Shown one piece after another: positions 36,717-46,273 of a DNA stretch of 64,000 nucleotides. Position 1 is the first letter of the stretch. Every line of letters starts with the position of its first letter. Below the pieces are notes generated by a model. The model was not told the DNA's origin. It made no database searches and saw nothing but the letters and a program-made list of their open reading frames with translations. This DNA is from Mucilaginibacter corticis. Lineage in GTDB: Bacteria > Bacteroidota > Bacteroidia > Sphingobacteriales > Sphingobacteriaceae. A program made the position numbers and the translations under genes. The stretch covers positions 744,001-808,000 of the forward strand of contig NZ_VLPK01000001.1 of assembly GCF_007558865.1 (NCBI RefSeq), given 5' to 3'.

Positions 36717-38088
36717 CTTCTGCCGGTGGATCTTTAGGCTTTTCGGGATGCAGATGGGGCATATGCTGTAGTTTTTCACGCATCCAGTGTGTAAGCTTAT
36801 GGTGCATGGGCACTAATACAGAGGCCAGCGCTACAAGTATGACCAGTTCGAGCAATGGCAGGTGGTTGCTTATGCGCAGCACAAACGGGTGGATAAACAG
36901 GTTAATAAACTCGAACGTAAGCAGTAATGAAAGCACGCTCATAAAATCGATCACCTTACGATGGGTGCGGCTTTTGTTAAGCAACAATATCATCAGGAAA
37001 AAGAAAGGTATAAATATGGCAATCCCTATCAGCTGCAGGTTAATGATCCTTGTTTCTTCTTCATGATGCTTTTCTTCGGCAATTTCTTCCTGCCGGGCCG
37101 CCTCGTTAAAGCTCAGCTTTTGGATCTGCTTAACTTTTTCGGCATTGAACATGCTGTCTTTAGCCGCCAGGGCAATCTTTAAGTAAAAGAGTTCAAAATG
37201 ATCGTCCTTGCCCTGGTAAACGTTGGTAAGCAGGTTGCTGGCGTTATAAATACCTTCGGGATACATGGCGGCCTTTGCCGCGTTTAATCCTTTGGTAGCA
37301 TAGTAGATACTTGAATCGGCCATGCCTTTATGCTTATACAGTTTACCTATGCTGTTGTAAGTGTCGGAAACTCCGCTTTGGTCGTTATTTTTTAAGGCCA
37401 GGTTTATGCTTACGCGATAATAATCAAGCGCTAACGCTTCATGCCCCAAACTATAATTAATATCGCCAAGAATAGATAACGTATTGGGCAAAGTGCTGAC
37501 ATCATTGATAGTTTGCTGGATGCCATAGGACTGCATGACATAATAAAGCGCGGAGTCGACCTTGTTTAGTTTGATATAGCAGTTACCAATGTTTGAAAGG
37601 ATAATGCCGAGCCGTCGTTTTTCATGTAACTGCTCAGCAAGTGTTTTAGCCCTGAAATGGTAAGACAACGCCTTTGTATTATCCATCTCGTCGGAATACA
37701 CGATTCCGATATCGCTTAAACTTTTCAGCATACCCAGGCGGTCATTGGCCTCCTCCCTGATGGCTAATGATCCCAATAAAAATGAAAGCGCGCGGTCATA
37801 TTTACCATTTTTCCATAGTACCACACCAAGCCGGTTCATGCAATCGGCTTCGCCCCTTTTTAAAGAATGCTTCCTTGACAGATCAAGCCCCTGCTGGGCA
37901 TAGATCAAAGCACTATCCGGCCGCATAGCCTGCGACAGGCGGCTTAACTGCAACAACAAGTCAACACCTGTAGTATCGTTTTCATGCTGCGCAAACTGAG
38001 CTTTTAATTGAGGGATGGTGATTTTTTGGGCAACCGCAATCGTCGTAATAAAAATCACCAGGTATACACTAACAATCCCTTTAAGCAT
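36694..38088 (-). CDS. TPR-repeat protein with C-terminal membrane segments
   Basis: This 464-aa protein has a signal peptide (1-20), about six tetratricopeptide-like repeats (residues 40-300), a charged coiled-coil-like stretch (310-345), then three hydrophobic segments (about 348-368, 378-402 and 410-428). A Pro/Lys/Glu-rich tail ends it. The layout resembles TPR sensor proteins of Bacteroidota that carry a kinase or DNA-binding output domain, but here no such domain follows. The TPR part would face the periplasm. A small Ser/Thr-rich gene lies 71 nt upstream in the same direction. Function unknown. Confidence 0.8.
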   Translation of the reverse strand: MLKGIVSVYLVIFITTIAVAQKITIPQLKAQFAQHENDTTGVDLLLQLSRLSQAMRPDSALIYAQQGLDLSRKHSLKRGEADCMNRLGVVLWKNGKYDRALSFLLGSLAIREEANDRLGMLKSLSDIGIVYSDEMDNTKALSYHFRAKTLAEQLHEKRRLGIILSNIGNCYIKLNKVDSALYYVMQSYGIQQTINDVSTLPNTLSILGDINYSLGHEALALDYYRVSINLALKNNDQSGVSDTYNSIGKLYKHKGMADSSIYYATKGLNAAKAAMYPEGIYNASNLLTNVYQGKDDHFELFYLKIALAAKDSMFNAEKVKQIQKLSFNEAARQEEIAEEKHHEEETRIINLQLIGIAIFIPFFFLMILLLNKSRTHRKVIDFMSVLSLLLTFEFINLFIHPFVLRISNHLPLLELVILVALASVLVPMHHKLTHWMREKLQHMPHLHPEKPKDPPAEEKKEPAN

Positions 38089-38159
38089 ACAGGTTAGTAC
38101 GTATTAAGCCCTTACAGGACTATGTAAAATCTATTTTAAACTAAAACAATAACGGCGAA

Positions 38160-38348
38160 TTAGTTTTGCGTTGCCGTTGTGTCGCTGGTATCGTCAGACG
38201 ATGGCGGGTTGATTATTTCTTCGGCGCTGTTTGCAGCTTCTGAATCTGATTTACCCATAGAAATGTTTTTGTCAGGCACCGCTGCTGTAGCGGTTGCTGT
38301 ACGCCCCATAGAAACATTTTTGTCAAGCGTAGTTTTTGAAGTAGCCAT
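38160..38348 (-). CDS. small Ser/Thr/Asp-rich protein with a duplicated motif
   Basis: This 62-aa protein is low in hydrophobic residues and contains two copies of the motif DKN(V/I)SMG(R/K), at residues 9-16 and 26-33. The C-terminal half is acidic and rich in Ser, Thr and Asn (SSDDTSDTTATQN). No signal peptide or membrane segment is seen, so it is probably cytoplasmic or intrinsically disordered. I do not recognise it. It has an ATG start and lies just upstream of the TPR membrane protein gene, pointing the same way. It is called a gene because of the motif duplication. Confidence 0.55.
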   Translation of the reverse strand: MATSKTTLDKNVSMGRTATATAAVPDKNISMGKSDSEAANSAEEIINPPSSDDTSDTTATQN

Positions 38349-38682
38349 GGTTATAATTTTTGTGGGTTAAATAAGGGTTAATTAGCTTAAATGTACACAA
38401 TATATATACCTGATAGCTAATAATTTATAAAATATTTCCTTGAAAGAAATTTAATAACACAGCCGTTGAAATGAATAACTAATAAACTACCCGGCATCCC
38501 AATTTAACACACGTAAATCCAGCTTTATAAAATATCAAAAAGTACAAAAAAAACTGCAACGCGTATACTAAACACACAGCAAATGGATTGTACATTAGCT
38601 ATTATAAACCAATTATGCTAATTTCCGTTCGTAGTTAATCCGAAACGGATCATGACATTCGGGGCCAAACCAATAAACGTTT
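38349..38682. promoter_or_regulatory. 334-nt promoter region of the GH78-like gene with shared 20-mer
   Basis: No gene is seen in this gap. Its most notable content is the 20-nt block ATATCAAAAAGTACAAAAAA at 38532-38551. The same block occurs on the minus strand at 46320-46339, upstream of the phytanoyl-CoA dioxygenase-like gene, in the same orientation relative to transcription. A common regulator, possibly the AraC protein encoded at 41175, is the natural explanation. The block is AT-rich, so chance cannot be excluded. Confidence 0.5.
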
Positions 38683-41166
38683 ATGAAAATTAATTTTTTA
38701 AGATTTTTATGCTTCGCGATTTTCACATCGTTTATTCTGGCGCGTCCCTTCATCCTGCAGGCGCAGGTCAATAAATATCCGCCGGTATCAGGCCATGCAA
38801 CAGGCGCGACGGTGGCACTCTCACCCGATCCTATTGTCCGTATGAGATGGGCAAACACGACCGCTGCAGACGGCCTGGAAAGCTACCCGCTGCGCCCGGT
38901 TAAGTGGACCGTTTCTGATCCGCGGAGCTTTAACATGCAGCAGTTTAAATCTAAAAACAGTATTGAAGTGACCGGGAAAGGCGAGATCCGTTTTGATTTT
39001 GGCCAAATCAATGCCGGCTGGCTGGAATTTGATTCGGACGATCTTACTGACAGCGTTACCATGAGCATCAGCGAGTACAATGAACCCGCCATTGTAAACA
39101 CCGGCGCGGTCCATCCTGTAAAGACATTACCGCCCGTAAAATACGGACATACCTACCGTTTAGAGTTAAGCCCCGATCTTTATGAAGGTGTACGCTTCGG
39201 CTGGATCCATGTGTTGTCGCATCAAAAAAAATGGCATATCAAAAACCTGCGCCTGGTTTGCCAGATAAAACCTGTTAACTACAACGGGAGTTTTTCATGC
39301 AGCGACCCTGAATTAACTAAAATTTGGTATACCGGGGCCTACACCGTAAAGTTGAACCTGCAGAAAGATTACTTCGGGGCGATACTGATGGAGCGAAGCG
39401 ACCGCTTTTCGTGGACGGGCGATGCTTACCCCTCGCAAGCCGCGTCGATGGTGGCGTTTGGTAATTATGATTTTGTAAAAAAGAACTTGGTAAACACCTC
39501 TAAATTAGATAATGGCATTGCCAGCTACGCGCTTTACTGGGTGCTGAGTGTTATTGATTATGTTAACTATACAGGCGACATTACTTTTTTAAAGGGTTAC
39601 ACAGATAATGCCGCGCAAAAGTTAGACAACGCCTACAAAAACTTTGACAACCCCAACAATCTTGGCTTTTACGGCTGGGACGAGCGTTTAGGTGCAGGTT
39701 TTGAAAACCCTACTAACCCTGAAACACGGCACGCTTATACCATGCTTGCCATAAGAGCCTGGCTTGAGTTTGGCAACCTGCTAAAACAAACCGACGACGA
39801 AAAGCTGGCCGATAAATACTTGCAGTATACCCAAACTAAAATGGATGAGGAAAGAAAAAAAGGCACCTGGCTAAATGATTTTGGCCTCCATGCTTCGGCA
39901 GACGCGATCAATACAACACTTACCACAGCACAGGAAAACACAACATTTTATAAACAGAATTATACCGACAGAGTAAACCGTATATCTTACTCGCCTTTTA
40001 ATAATTATTTTATCATTGGCGCTTTGGGTAAAATGGATAAGTACGACGATGCGATAAGCGCGATAAAAGATTGCTGGGGCGGGCAAATCAACTATGGCGG
40101 CACCACGTTTTTTGAAGTGTACCGCCCAAGCTGGAACCAGATCCTCGGTAAAAACGACGCGCCTGTAAATAACCAATGCGGCTACACCAGCCTAACCCAC
40201 CCCTGGAGCGCCGGTGTTGTAAAGTGGTTGTCTGAAGAACTGTTGGGTATAAAACCGACCTCGCCGGGGTTCAAGACATTTCAGATCGTTCCGCATTTAA
40301 GTGGTGGCCTTACATCTGTAAAAGGCGCAACCCCTACTTTATCCGGGAATATTTCTGCGGATTTTAATGAGCTATCAGGCATTTCTACGATTACCATACC
40401 TCAAGGTACCGTAGCCGAAAAAGTTGCTATCCCCACAGGTAAAAATGCAGTTGATAAGATCAGCCTGAATGGCGTGATAGTATGGAGTAATAATGCAGCT
40501 ACCGGGAATAGATCTTTTACCCAGCATATTGAAAACGGCTATATCGTTTTTGAACATTTAAAACCCGGCAAATATAATTTCAAGGTTACTTACAAATCTG
40601 CATTTAAACGGTCTATAGCAAAGCAATTGCCCTGGAAATATGTCATCAATCAATTTAAACAGGATAGCCTGACTGGTGGCAAATGGACCGGTAAATACGG
40701 CACTGAGGGCTATATGTTGTTTAACTATTTCAAAGCCGGTAAGCACCTGCAAAAACTGCCCGCTTATGTTGATTCGGTGGTACTAACACGCGGTAAAAAT
40801 GTTTATGCTGATCTGCCCGCCGCCAACAGTACATTAACAGATACCGCAGGCTTAAACAAACCTTTAGGTGCCATTGCAACGCAAGACCCGATGGCCTGCC
40901 TGCAAACCATGACGATGGATCTTCATGCCTCGGACAACTCGGTGCACCAGATGGCTTTATATTTTTTAGATTGGGACAATAAACAACGACGATCGGCTAT
41001 TGAGATCTTTGACCTGAAAACTAAAAATCTGCTGGCGCCTGTACAATTGGTAAAAAATTATACAGGCGGTAAATACGTAATTTTTAATTATTCGGGCAGC
41101 ATCCGCATCAGGATCAACCAGGTAAGGGGCGAAAACGCGGCCGTAAGCGGCATCTTTTTTAAATAA
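38683..41166 (+). CDS. secreted GH78-like (alpha-L-rhamnosidase-type) enzyme
   Basis: This 827-aa protein has a signal peptide (1-28), an N-terminal beta-domain (to about 200), a six-hairpin barrel (about 210-540) and beta-domains to the end. The last 200 residues are an extra module seen as a possible carbohydrate-binding domain. The acid motif of GH78 appears as ERSDRFSWTGDA, where the usual catalytic Glu is replaced by Asp240. It is followed after 8 nt by an AraC gene, so it sits in an autoregulated operon. The rhamnosidase call is tentative; the barrel fold is more certain. Confidence 0.75.
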   Translation: MKINFLRFLCFAIFTSFILARPFILQAQVNKYPPVSGHATGATVALSPDPIVRMRWANTTAADGLESYPLRPVKWTVSDPRSFNMQQFKSKNSIEVTGKGEIRFDFGQINAGWLEFDSDDLTDSVTMSISEYNEPAIVNTGAVHPVKTLPPVKYGHTYRLELSPDLYEGVRFGWIHVLSHQKKWHIKNLRLVCQIKPVNYNGSFSCSDPELTKIWYTGAYTVKLNLQKDYFGAILMERSDRFSWTGDAYPSQAASMVAFGNYDFVKKNLVNTSKLDNGIASYALYWVLSVIDYVNYTGDITFLKGYTDNAAQKLDNAYKNFDNPNNLGFYGWDERLGAGFENPTNPETRHAYTMLAIRAWLEFGNLLKQTDDEKLADKYLQYTQTKMDEERKKGTWLNDFGLHASADAINTTLTTAQENTTFYKQNYTDRVNRISYSPFNNYFIIGALGKMDKYDDAISAIKDCWGGQINYGGTTFFEVYRPSWNQILGKNDAPVNNQCGYTSLTHPWSAGVVKWLSEELLGIKPTSPGFKTFQIVPHLSGGLTSVKGATPTLSGNISADFNELSGISTITIPQGTVAEKVAIPTGKNAVDKISLNGVIVWSNNAATGNRSFTQHIENGYIVFEHLKPGKYNFKVTYKSAFKRSIAKQLPWKYVINQFKQDSLTGGKWTGKYGTEGYMLFNYFKAGKHLQKLPAYVDSVVLTRGKNVYADLPAANSTLTDTAGLNKPLGAIATQDPMACLQTMTMDLHASDNSVHQMALYFLDWDNKQRRSAIEIFDLKTKNLLAPVQLVKNYTGGKYVIFNYSGSIRIRINQVRGENAAVSGIFFK

Positions 41167-41174
41167 GATCATTA

Positions 41175-42065
41175 ATGCTAAACAACTACTTTAAATATTT
41201 AAACATCACACCGACCGAGGAACGCTGGGGACTGTATGTGACCTCGGTTGGCTATTCTAAAATTGAGCCGAACGACCAATACCCCAACCAGGTACACCCG
41301 CAAAGCCACCATTTAACCTGGAACAGGGGCCGCATTTTAAATGACTATTACGTGGTTTTTATCTCCAAGGGAAAAGGGCTTTATGCCTCGGCATTGACCC
41401 AGCCCTTTGAGCTGAATGCAGGCACCTGTTTTTTTCTTTATCCGGGTGTGCTGCATCGCTACAAACCCAACCCTAAAATAGGCTGGGAAGAATACTGGGT
41501 AGGCTTTAATGGCTATTACGTTGAGCAGCTAATGAACCACGGATTTTTTGACCGCCAGCATCCGTTTATTTATCTTGGATTGAATAAAGATATTCTCATA
41601 CTCTTCCGGGAACTGATCAACGCCGTACAAGCTTCATTAACCGGCTACCCGCAGCAAATTGCCGGGATAACTTTACAAATATTGGGCCTAATCAACAATA
41701 TTGCCGAACACCATGAATACAATGATGACCCGGTTGGCAAACTGATCTCGAAGGCAAAATTTATCATCCAGGAATCTTTTGAAGATAACCTCGATATGGA
41801 GAACCTCGCCCGCGAATTACCTATGGGTTATTCGGCTTTCAGAAAGGCGTTTAAGCGCATCACCGGCGAGTCGCCTAATCAGTACCATCTCAACCTCCGT
41901 CTTGAACGGGCTAAAAACCTGTTAGCCACTACGGTACTTAACATTAGCGAGATCGCTGATCAGACTGGGTTCGAGTCGGTATTTTACTTCTCTAAGCTTT
42001 TTAAAAAGAAAAACGGTATCTCGCCTAATACTTTCCGTAAAATGATCCCCAATCAAGAGATCTGA
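41175..42065 (+). CDS. AraC-family regulator of the second carbohydrate cassette
   Basis: This 296-aa protein has an N-terminal AraC-type ligand-binding cupin (NRGRILNDYYVVFISKGKG, about residues 50-68) and two C-terminal helix-turn-helix motifs (about 195-290, with ISEIADQTGFESVFYFSKLF). It starts 8 nt after the GH78-like stop and is probably co-transcribed with it. Its 3' end overlaps the convergent TIM-barrel isomerase gene by 13 nt. It likely senses a sugar and controls the surrounding cassette. Confidence 0.9.
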   Translation: MLNNYFKYLNITPTEERWGLYVTSVGYSKIEPNDQYPNQVHPQSHHLTWNRGRILNDYYVVFISKGKGLYASALTQPFELNAGTCFFLYPGVLHRYKPNPKIGWEEYWVGFNGYYVEQLMNHGFFDRQHPFIYLGLNKDILILFRELINAVQASLTGYPQQIAGITLQILGLINNIAEHHEYNDDPVGKLISKAKFIIQESFEDNLDMENLARELPMGYSAFRKAFKRITGESPNQYHLNLRLERAKNLLATTVLNISEIADQTGFESVFYFSKLFKKKNGISPNTFRKMIPNQEI

Positions 42066-42871
42066 TAACGCTGCCTGAGCAAATCCTTCATAAAACAATT
42101 TACCTGGAACTGATCGGCTGCGGGTGTGCCGGTAAACGGCAGCACAGGCATATAAGGCGGCGGGCCAAATTCGGTTGTGATGGTTAAAACCGACCGGTTA
42201 ATTTCCTTGTTATGTGCCACTATCCTATCCCACCATCCCAGGAAATGATCCAACGCGTATTTCCATTCGGGTGCCGATGGGTCTGCCACCTGCGGTCCTT
42301 CTTCAAAGCCAACACGGGCATGAATATGCCGTGCTCTTGGTATCGCTTTATTTAAAATACCCGTAAAGTTCTCCAACATGCTTTCAGTAACACAAACCCA
42401 GTGTGATAGGTCGGCAGTTAGTAAAAGTTCTTCTCTAATATCCAAAAATTCATCTATCATTTGGGGGCAATACCCAAACCGCCCGCGGTGGGTTTCGTGC
42501 GCTACAATGATCCCGGTTTTTGCGGTAAACTCTTGCGCTATATCTATCAGTTCAAGATTTTGCTGAAACGAAAAATAATCCCTGCCGGTATGCGAGTTGA
42601 TAAGCAGCGGGCCGGGTTCTGCACATTCATATAGATTGGCTAAAAATGATTGTTTAAATTCCTCAAACGTATTGCCATGTGCGGCGTGCTGATGGGTTAC
42701 GATATGAAAGCCGTACTGCTGCAAGTAATCAAATAATACCTTCTTGTCATTTTTATCTGTAGGTATCCAGGTATCAATACCGTCATAGCCAGCCGGCCTG
42801 ATCTTTTCAAGAAAAGTTTCCAGCTTAAGGTGCTCATGGCCCCATAAGGGGCAAAGGATCTTTATATCCAT
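42053..42871 (-). CDS. sugar-phosphate isomerase/epimerase-type TIM barrel
   Basis: This 272-aa cytoplasmic protein of the xylose-isomerase-like TIM-barrel superfamily shows the expected metal ligands: Glu in VAHETHRGR, Asp in TADLSHW, His in HIHARVG, and Glu in TTEFGPPPY. It is predicted to isomerise or epimerise a sugar or sugar derivative. It lies 25 nt downstream of the (alpha/alpha)6-barrel hydrolase gene in the same direction, so the two probably form an operon, and the substrate is likely the product of that hydrolase. Confidence 0.82.
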   Translation of the reverse strand: MDIKILCPLWGHEHLKLETFLEKIRPAGYDGIDTWIPTDKNDKKVLFDYLQQYGFHIVTHQHAAHGNTFEEFKQSFLANLYECAEPGPLLINSHTGRDYFSFQQNLELIDIAQEFTAKTGIIVAHETHRGRFGYCPQMIDEFLDIREELLLTADLSHWVCVTESMLENFTGILNKAIPRARHIHARVGFEEGPQVADPSAPEWKYALDHFLGWWDRIVAHNKEINRSVLTITTEFGPPPYMPVLPFTGTPAADQFQVNCFMKDLLRQRYQIS

Positions 42872-42896
42872 TTAAAATGAATTTAGAACAATATGG

Positions 42897-45398
42897 TCAG
42901 GCGCTTTTTGTTACCACAAATTTTGTGATTGCGGCACATTGCTGCTTTATGATAAGATTGCCTGCACTGTCAGACTTTATGTTTTTTGATACATTATTGA
43001 TCTCAACCTTATAATTTATGCCAGGCTGCAAACTGCTGACGGTAAACTGGTAACTATCGGCAGATGTCATTGTCCATGAATATGCGTTGGGTTTCCATGA
43101 ATTTATTTGCATTTGTATCCGTTTTTTTGGTCCGGCATTTACCTGTAACCCTTTATCGTCTTTATTGCCCGGGTAAAATGTCAGCACATCAGCGTGTTTA
43201 CTTGCACCAAAACCTTCTTTGCTTTTTATGGAAAAACTCGAAGTGCTCATGGTATAATCATTTACACTTAATTTAAGCTGATATACCGTATCCCTAAGTG
43301 TGTATGAAAACGCTGCACCGTTTAATGAAGGCGATAGATTAGGCTCAATACCCATCCGGTTCCATTTTGGGCGGATACCGTAAATATCGCGGTATAGTGC
43401 AGTTATGGTGGTTGATATGCCTGCTAAGATATCATCGCCCTGGCCGGTTTGAGTAACGCGGTCATAACGCTGCGACGATAAACCGTCCTTTTTGTATTGC
43501 TTCAGAATGTTATTGATGTATTTAAGCGCAACGCCTTTATCGTAATTAGCATAAGCCCTGATACCCAGATAACCCCAGGTTGGAAAAATATCGCCGTTTT
43601 CATATCTTGGGAACGGCCAGTTGCCGCCCGATACTTCTTCTTGTTTAAACGAATCAAAACAAAGCGGCCAGTGAAACAAATTTTCTTTTACTGCCCTTGC
43701 TTCTATCTGATCCAATATCTGTGCTATACGTTGCTGATCATCGCAAAGCCCAAACGCGATAGCCGCGAAGTTCACAGGCGTAACCAAGTTATCGCCATGC
43801 ACAGAACCATCATCATCGCGCCAGTAAACATATTGCTTTTTCTCGGGCGACCAGAATCCGCCTTCGGCGATCGGCTTGTTGAAGGCATCCTTCAGGCGTT
43901 TGGCCACGCCTGCGTAGTAGGTTGATTTCTCCTTGTCCCCCAATACCTTTTCACAGTTTGCCCATAGTGTTAACGCTTCATACATCTGCGCGTTAACAAA
44001 CGAGTTTTCATAGCTGGCCCAAACAATGTCCAGCCAGTCGCTGGCTTTTTTTTCTGAAATGTTGTTATTCATCATTTCAAAGATGCCGTTATGGTTGGCA
44101 TCACGTTTTATCAGCCAACCGAGGGCTTTTTCGCAGGTGGTTTGATGCGCCCGCAGCCATTTGGTGTCGCCACTCAGATCAAACTGCTCGCTTGTGTTGA
44201 TGACAAAATCAGGCTGCGAATCAATGGTATAACCCCACATGGCTTCATAATACCCGGTTTTGGCATTATAGGTGCCGGCTATTTCATCACCCGGCACATT
44301 ATGCCAGCGTGATAACACACGGCCGCTCGGCAAAACCGCTTCATCACGCTCCTGGTCGAGCGTTGACGCCATATTTTTTGTATAATTCTTATCGTCAACC
44401 GCCATCCCTATCTGGGCAAAAAAAGGCTCATGCAGGCATTTCCAGTTAGATACCCAGCCGTTAGCGCCTATGATGTTGTTGTCCACCACACCGTATCTTC
44501 CTGTTGTATTCAATAATTCGCGTACAGCCACCGCGTCTATTCCGGGTAAAGTGCCCCGCGAATAGGTTTTAAAATAATCGATGTATTCCAGGTCAACCTC
44601 CAGTTTAACCGTACCTTTTTTAATTTGAAAAGGTGCAAATACATCGGCCCTGCCCGATACAAAGCGGCTTAAATTATACCGCTGATCTAAGGGGTTATCG
44701 GTAACATATTGCGTGCAGGTAAACTCGTTATTGGGGCTATGCGAGTATTTTGTGGCGATGTTGTAGCCCTTGTCTGTTTTGGTACTGATGCGCAGGGCAT
44801 TGCCTGATTCGGCATTCCAGAAGGTAACGCCGCCTGTATGTACCCCATAGGTGTCGTTTACCTGCTTAAGGTATTTGCACCAAACCATCCCGCCATTATC
44901 TAAAATGCCGCCCTTCCATATGGATAAATTGGCGAAGTTGTATTGCGGCATAGCCATTTCTTCAAGGCTGGTAGTGTTGCTGTAATCGCGGATGATATTC
45001 CAGTGGATCTTACTGCCTGTTAACCTAAATTCCCAGGTTTCAGCAACGGTAATTGCACCATCGCCATATTTTAAGCCGGATAGTTTGATTATCCCATTAT
45101 CTTTTGTCAATATGATACCAGCTGCTTTGCCATTCGATAAAAACGCGCCGTCTTTGGTTTTGATCCAGGTGTAAATCCCGGCAGGGGATAAAACATTCTG
45201 CCCTTTAATATTTAACTGTTTGATCAGGTATCCTGACGAGTAATCGATCACGATGGACAAATTTTTATCCGGCGCGGAGATGGTAATTGTCTTTGCCGGC
45301 AAATCATACTTTATATCATCAGCCAGTACCGGTTTCGCGCAAAAAATCGTCCCGATAAAAAAAAAAGTAAAAATATTCCGAAGCTTAATTAAAGGCAT
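42897..45398 (-). CDS. secreted (alpha/alpha)6-barrel glycoside hydrolase-like protein
   Basis: This 833-aa exported protein has a signal peptide (about 1-26) and an N-terminal beta-sandwich domain (about 30-280). A six-hairpin (alpha/alpha)6-barrel follows, about 285-690. The C-terminal beta-domain from about 700 has a typical rhamnosidase/amyloglucosidase-like end (GIRPKWNRMGIEPNLSPSL). Conserved-looking acidic positions include WRDDDGSVHGD and the DWLDIVWASYENSF region. I could not place it in one GH family. It heads the isomerase gene and lies 37 nt downstream of the dioxygenase-like gene. Confidence 0.75.
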   Translation of the reverse strand: MPLIKLRNIFTFFFIGTIFCAKPVLADDIKYDLPAKTITISAPDKNLSIVIDYSSGYLIKQLNIKGQNVLSPAGIYTWIKTKDGAFLSNGKAAGIILTKDNGIIKLSGLKYGDGAITVAETWEFRLTGSKIHWNIIRDYSNTTSLEEMAMPQYNFANLSIWKGGILDNGGMVWCKYLKQVNDTYGVHTGGVTFWNAESGNALRISTKTDKGYNIATKYSHSPNNEFTCTQYVTDNPLDQRYNLSRFVSGRADVFAPFQIKKGTVKLEVDLEYIDYFKTYSRGTLPGIDAVAVRELLNTTGRYGVVDNNIIGANGWVSNWKCLHEPFFAQIGMAVDDKNYTKNMASTLDQERDEAVLPSGRVLSRWHNVPGDEIAGTYNAKTGYYEAMWGYTIDSQPDFVINTSEQFDLSGDTKWLRAHQTTCEKALGWLIKRDANHNGIFEMMNNNISEKKASDWLDIVWASYENSFVNAQMYEALTLWANCEKVLGDKEKSTYYAGVAKRLKDAFNKPIAEGGFWSPEKKQYVYWRDDDGSVHGDNLVTPVNFAAIAFGLCDDQQRIAQILDQIEARAVKENLFHWPLCFDSFKQEEVSGGNWPFPRYENGDIFPTWGYLGIRAYANYDKGVALKYINNILKQYKKDGLSSQRYDRVTQTGQGDDILAGISTTITALYRDIYGIRPKWNRMGIEPNLSPSLNGAAFSYTLRDTVYQLKLSVNDYTMSTSSFSIKSKEGFGASKHADVLTFYPGNKDDKGLQVNAGPKKRIQMQINSWKPNAYSWTMTSADSYQFTVSSLQPGINYKVEINNVSKNIKSDSAGNLIIKQQCAAITKFVVTKSA

Positions 45399-45435
45399 AT
45401 CAATAAATAAGGTTGACCGACAATGAATTTAGGTA

Positions 45436-46248
45436 TTATTTTTTACTGTAGATCAACGGGGTAACCGCATCATCATTTAACAGATCACCAACCTTTAGAT
45501 TTGCCAATATCTCTTCCGACAAAATATTGGGTGTACCGTTAAATGTATTTCCATCGGGCATGTAAGCGCAAGTCATGGCCCTGCGGAAACCCGGTGTCAT
45601 ATTCGCGTGGGCACCGTGGATAGTCAACCCGTTGTGGAACGAGCAGCTACCCGCCTTCATAGGCGCAGCTATCGATTTATGTGTTTTAAATTCAGGGTAA
45701 GTGGTGAATATCGCACCCATATTTTTACCGATCCCGGGATTTTCGAACGTGGTTTTTTGATAAGATTCAGGGATAAAAAACAGGCAGCCGTTTTCATAAG
45801 TAGCATCATCCAACGCTACCCAGATGGATATCGCCCTCCTGTCGCTAAACGACCAGTATGGTGTATCCAAATGCCATGACGTTGGGTTTGCCCACGGCTT
45901 TTTTATCAACGCCTGGTCATGCCAGATCCTGATGCCATCAACACCGGCCAGTTCAGCAGCCATTTTACCAAGGCGTTCGTCTAGCATGATCTGTTTGATC
46001 TTTTCATTATCCTGCCAAAGGTTGATGAGTTGGTCAAAAACATTATCGTAATAAGATTTATCACTATCATCACCTTTACCATAAACTTCTTTGCGGTCAG
46101 GCATTTTGTTGCCACCCCTTTTCTTTACGGCCTCATCCAGCGCGGTGCGCCAAAAGTCCAATTCATCGGGCGATAAAAAATTCTCAATTACTAAAAATCC
46201 GTCACGGCGGTACTGTGCAATTTCTTGCGGCGATAGATCACTATTCAT
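45436..46248 (-). CDS. phytanoyl-CoA dioxygenase (PhyH)-like Fe(II)/2-oxoglutarate enzyme
   Basis: This 270-aa protein has the PhyH-type double-stranded beta-helix. The iron ligands are His and Asp in SWHLDTPYW and a distal His in the LTIHGAHANMTPGFRR segment, whose Arg would bind 2-oxoglutarate. It probably hydroxylates a small metabolite. Its position upstream of a glycoside hydrolase and a sugar isomerase suggests action on a sugar-derived or plant compound, but the substrate is unknown. Its promoter (46274-46339) carries a -7 box, a nested palindrome and the shared 20-mer. Confidence 0.88.
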   Translation of the reverse strand: MNSDLSPQEIAQYRRDGFLVIENFLSPDELDFWRTALDEAVKKRGGNKMPDRKEVYGKGDDSDKSYYDNVFDQLINLWQDNEKIKQIMLDERLGKMAAELAGVDGIRIWHDQALIKKPWANPTSWHLDTPYWSFSDRRAISIWVALDDATYENGCLFFIPESYQKTTFENPGIGKNMGAIFTTYPEFKTHKSIAAPMKAGSCSFHNGLTIHGAHANMTPGFRRAMTCAYMPDGNTFNGTPNILSEEILANLKVGDLLNDDAVTPLIYSKK

Positions 46249-46273
46249 TTTGGGTCTTCTTTGGTTTATATTT

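Noticed and set aside
43497..43925. 142-codon plus-strand open frame inside the 833-aa hydrolase gene
   Set aside because: It lies antisense to the barrel domain and has no recognisable domain or operon context.
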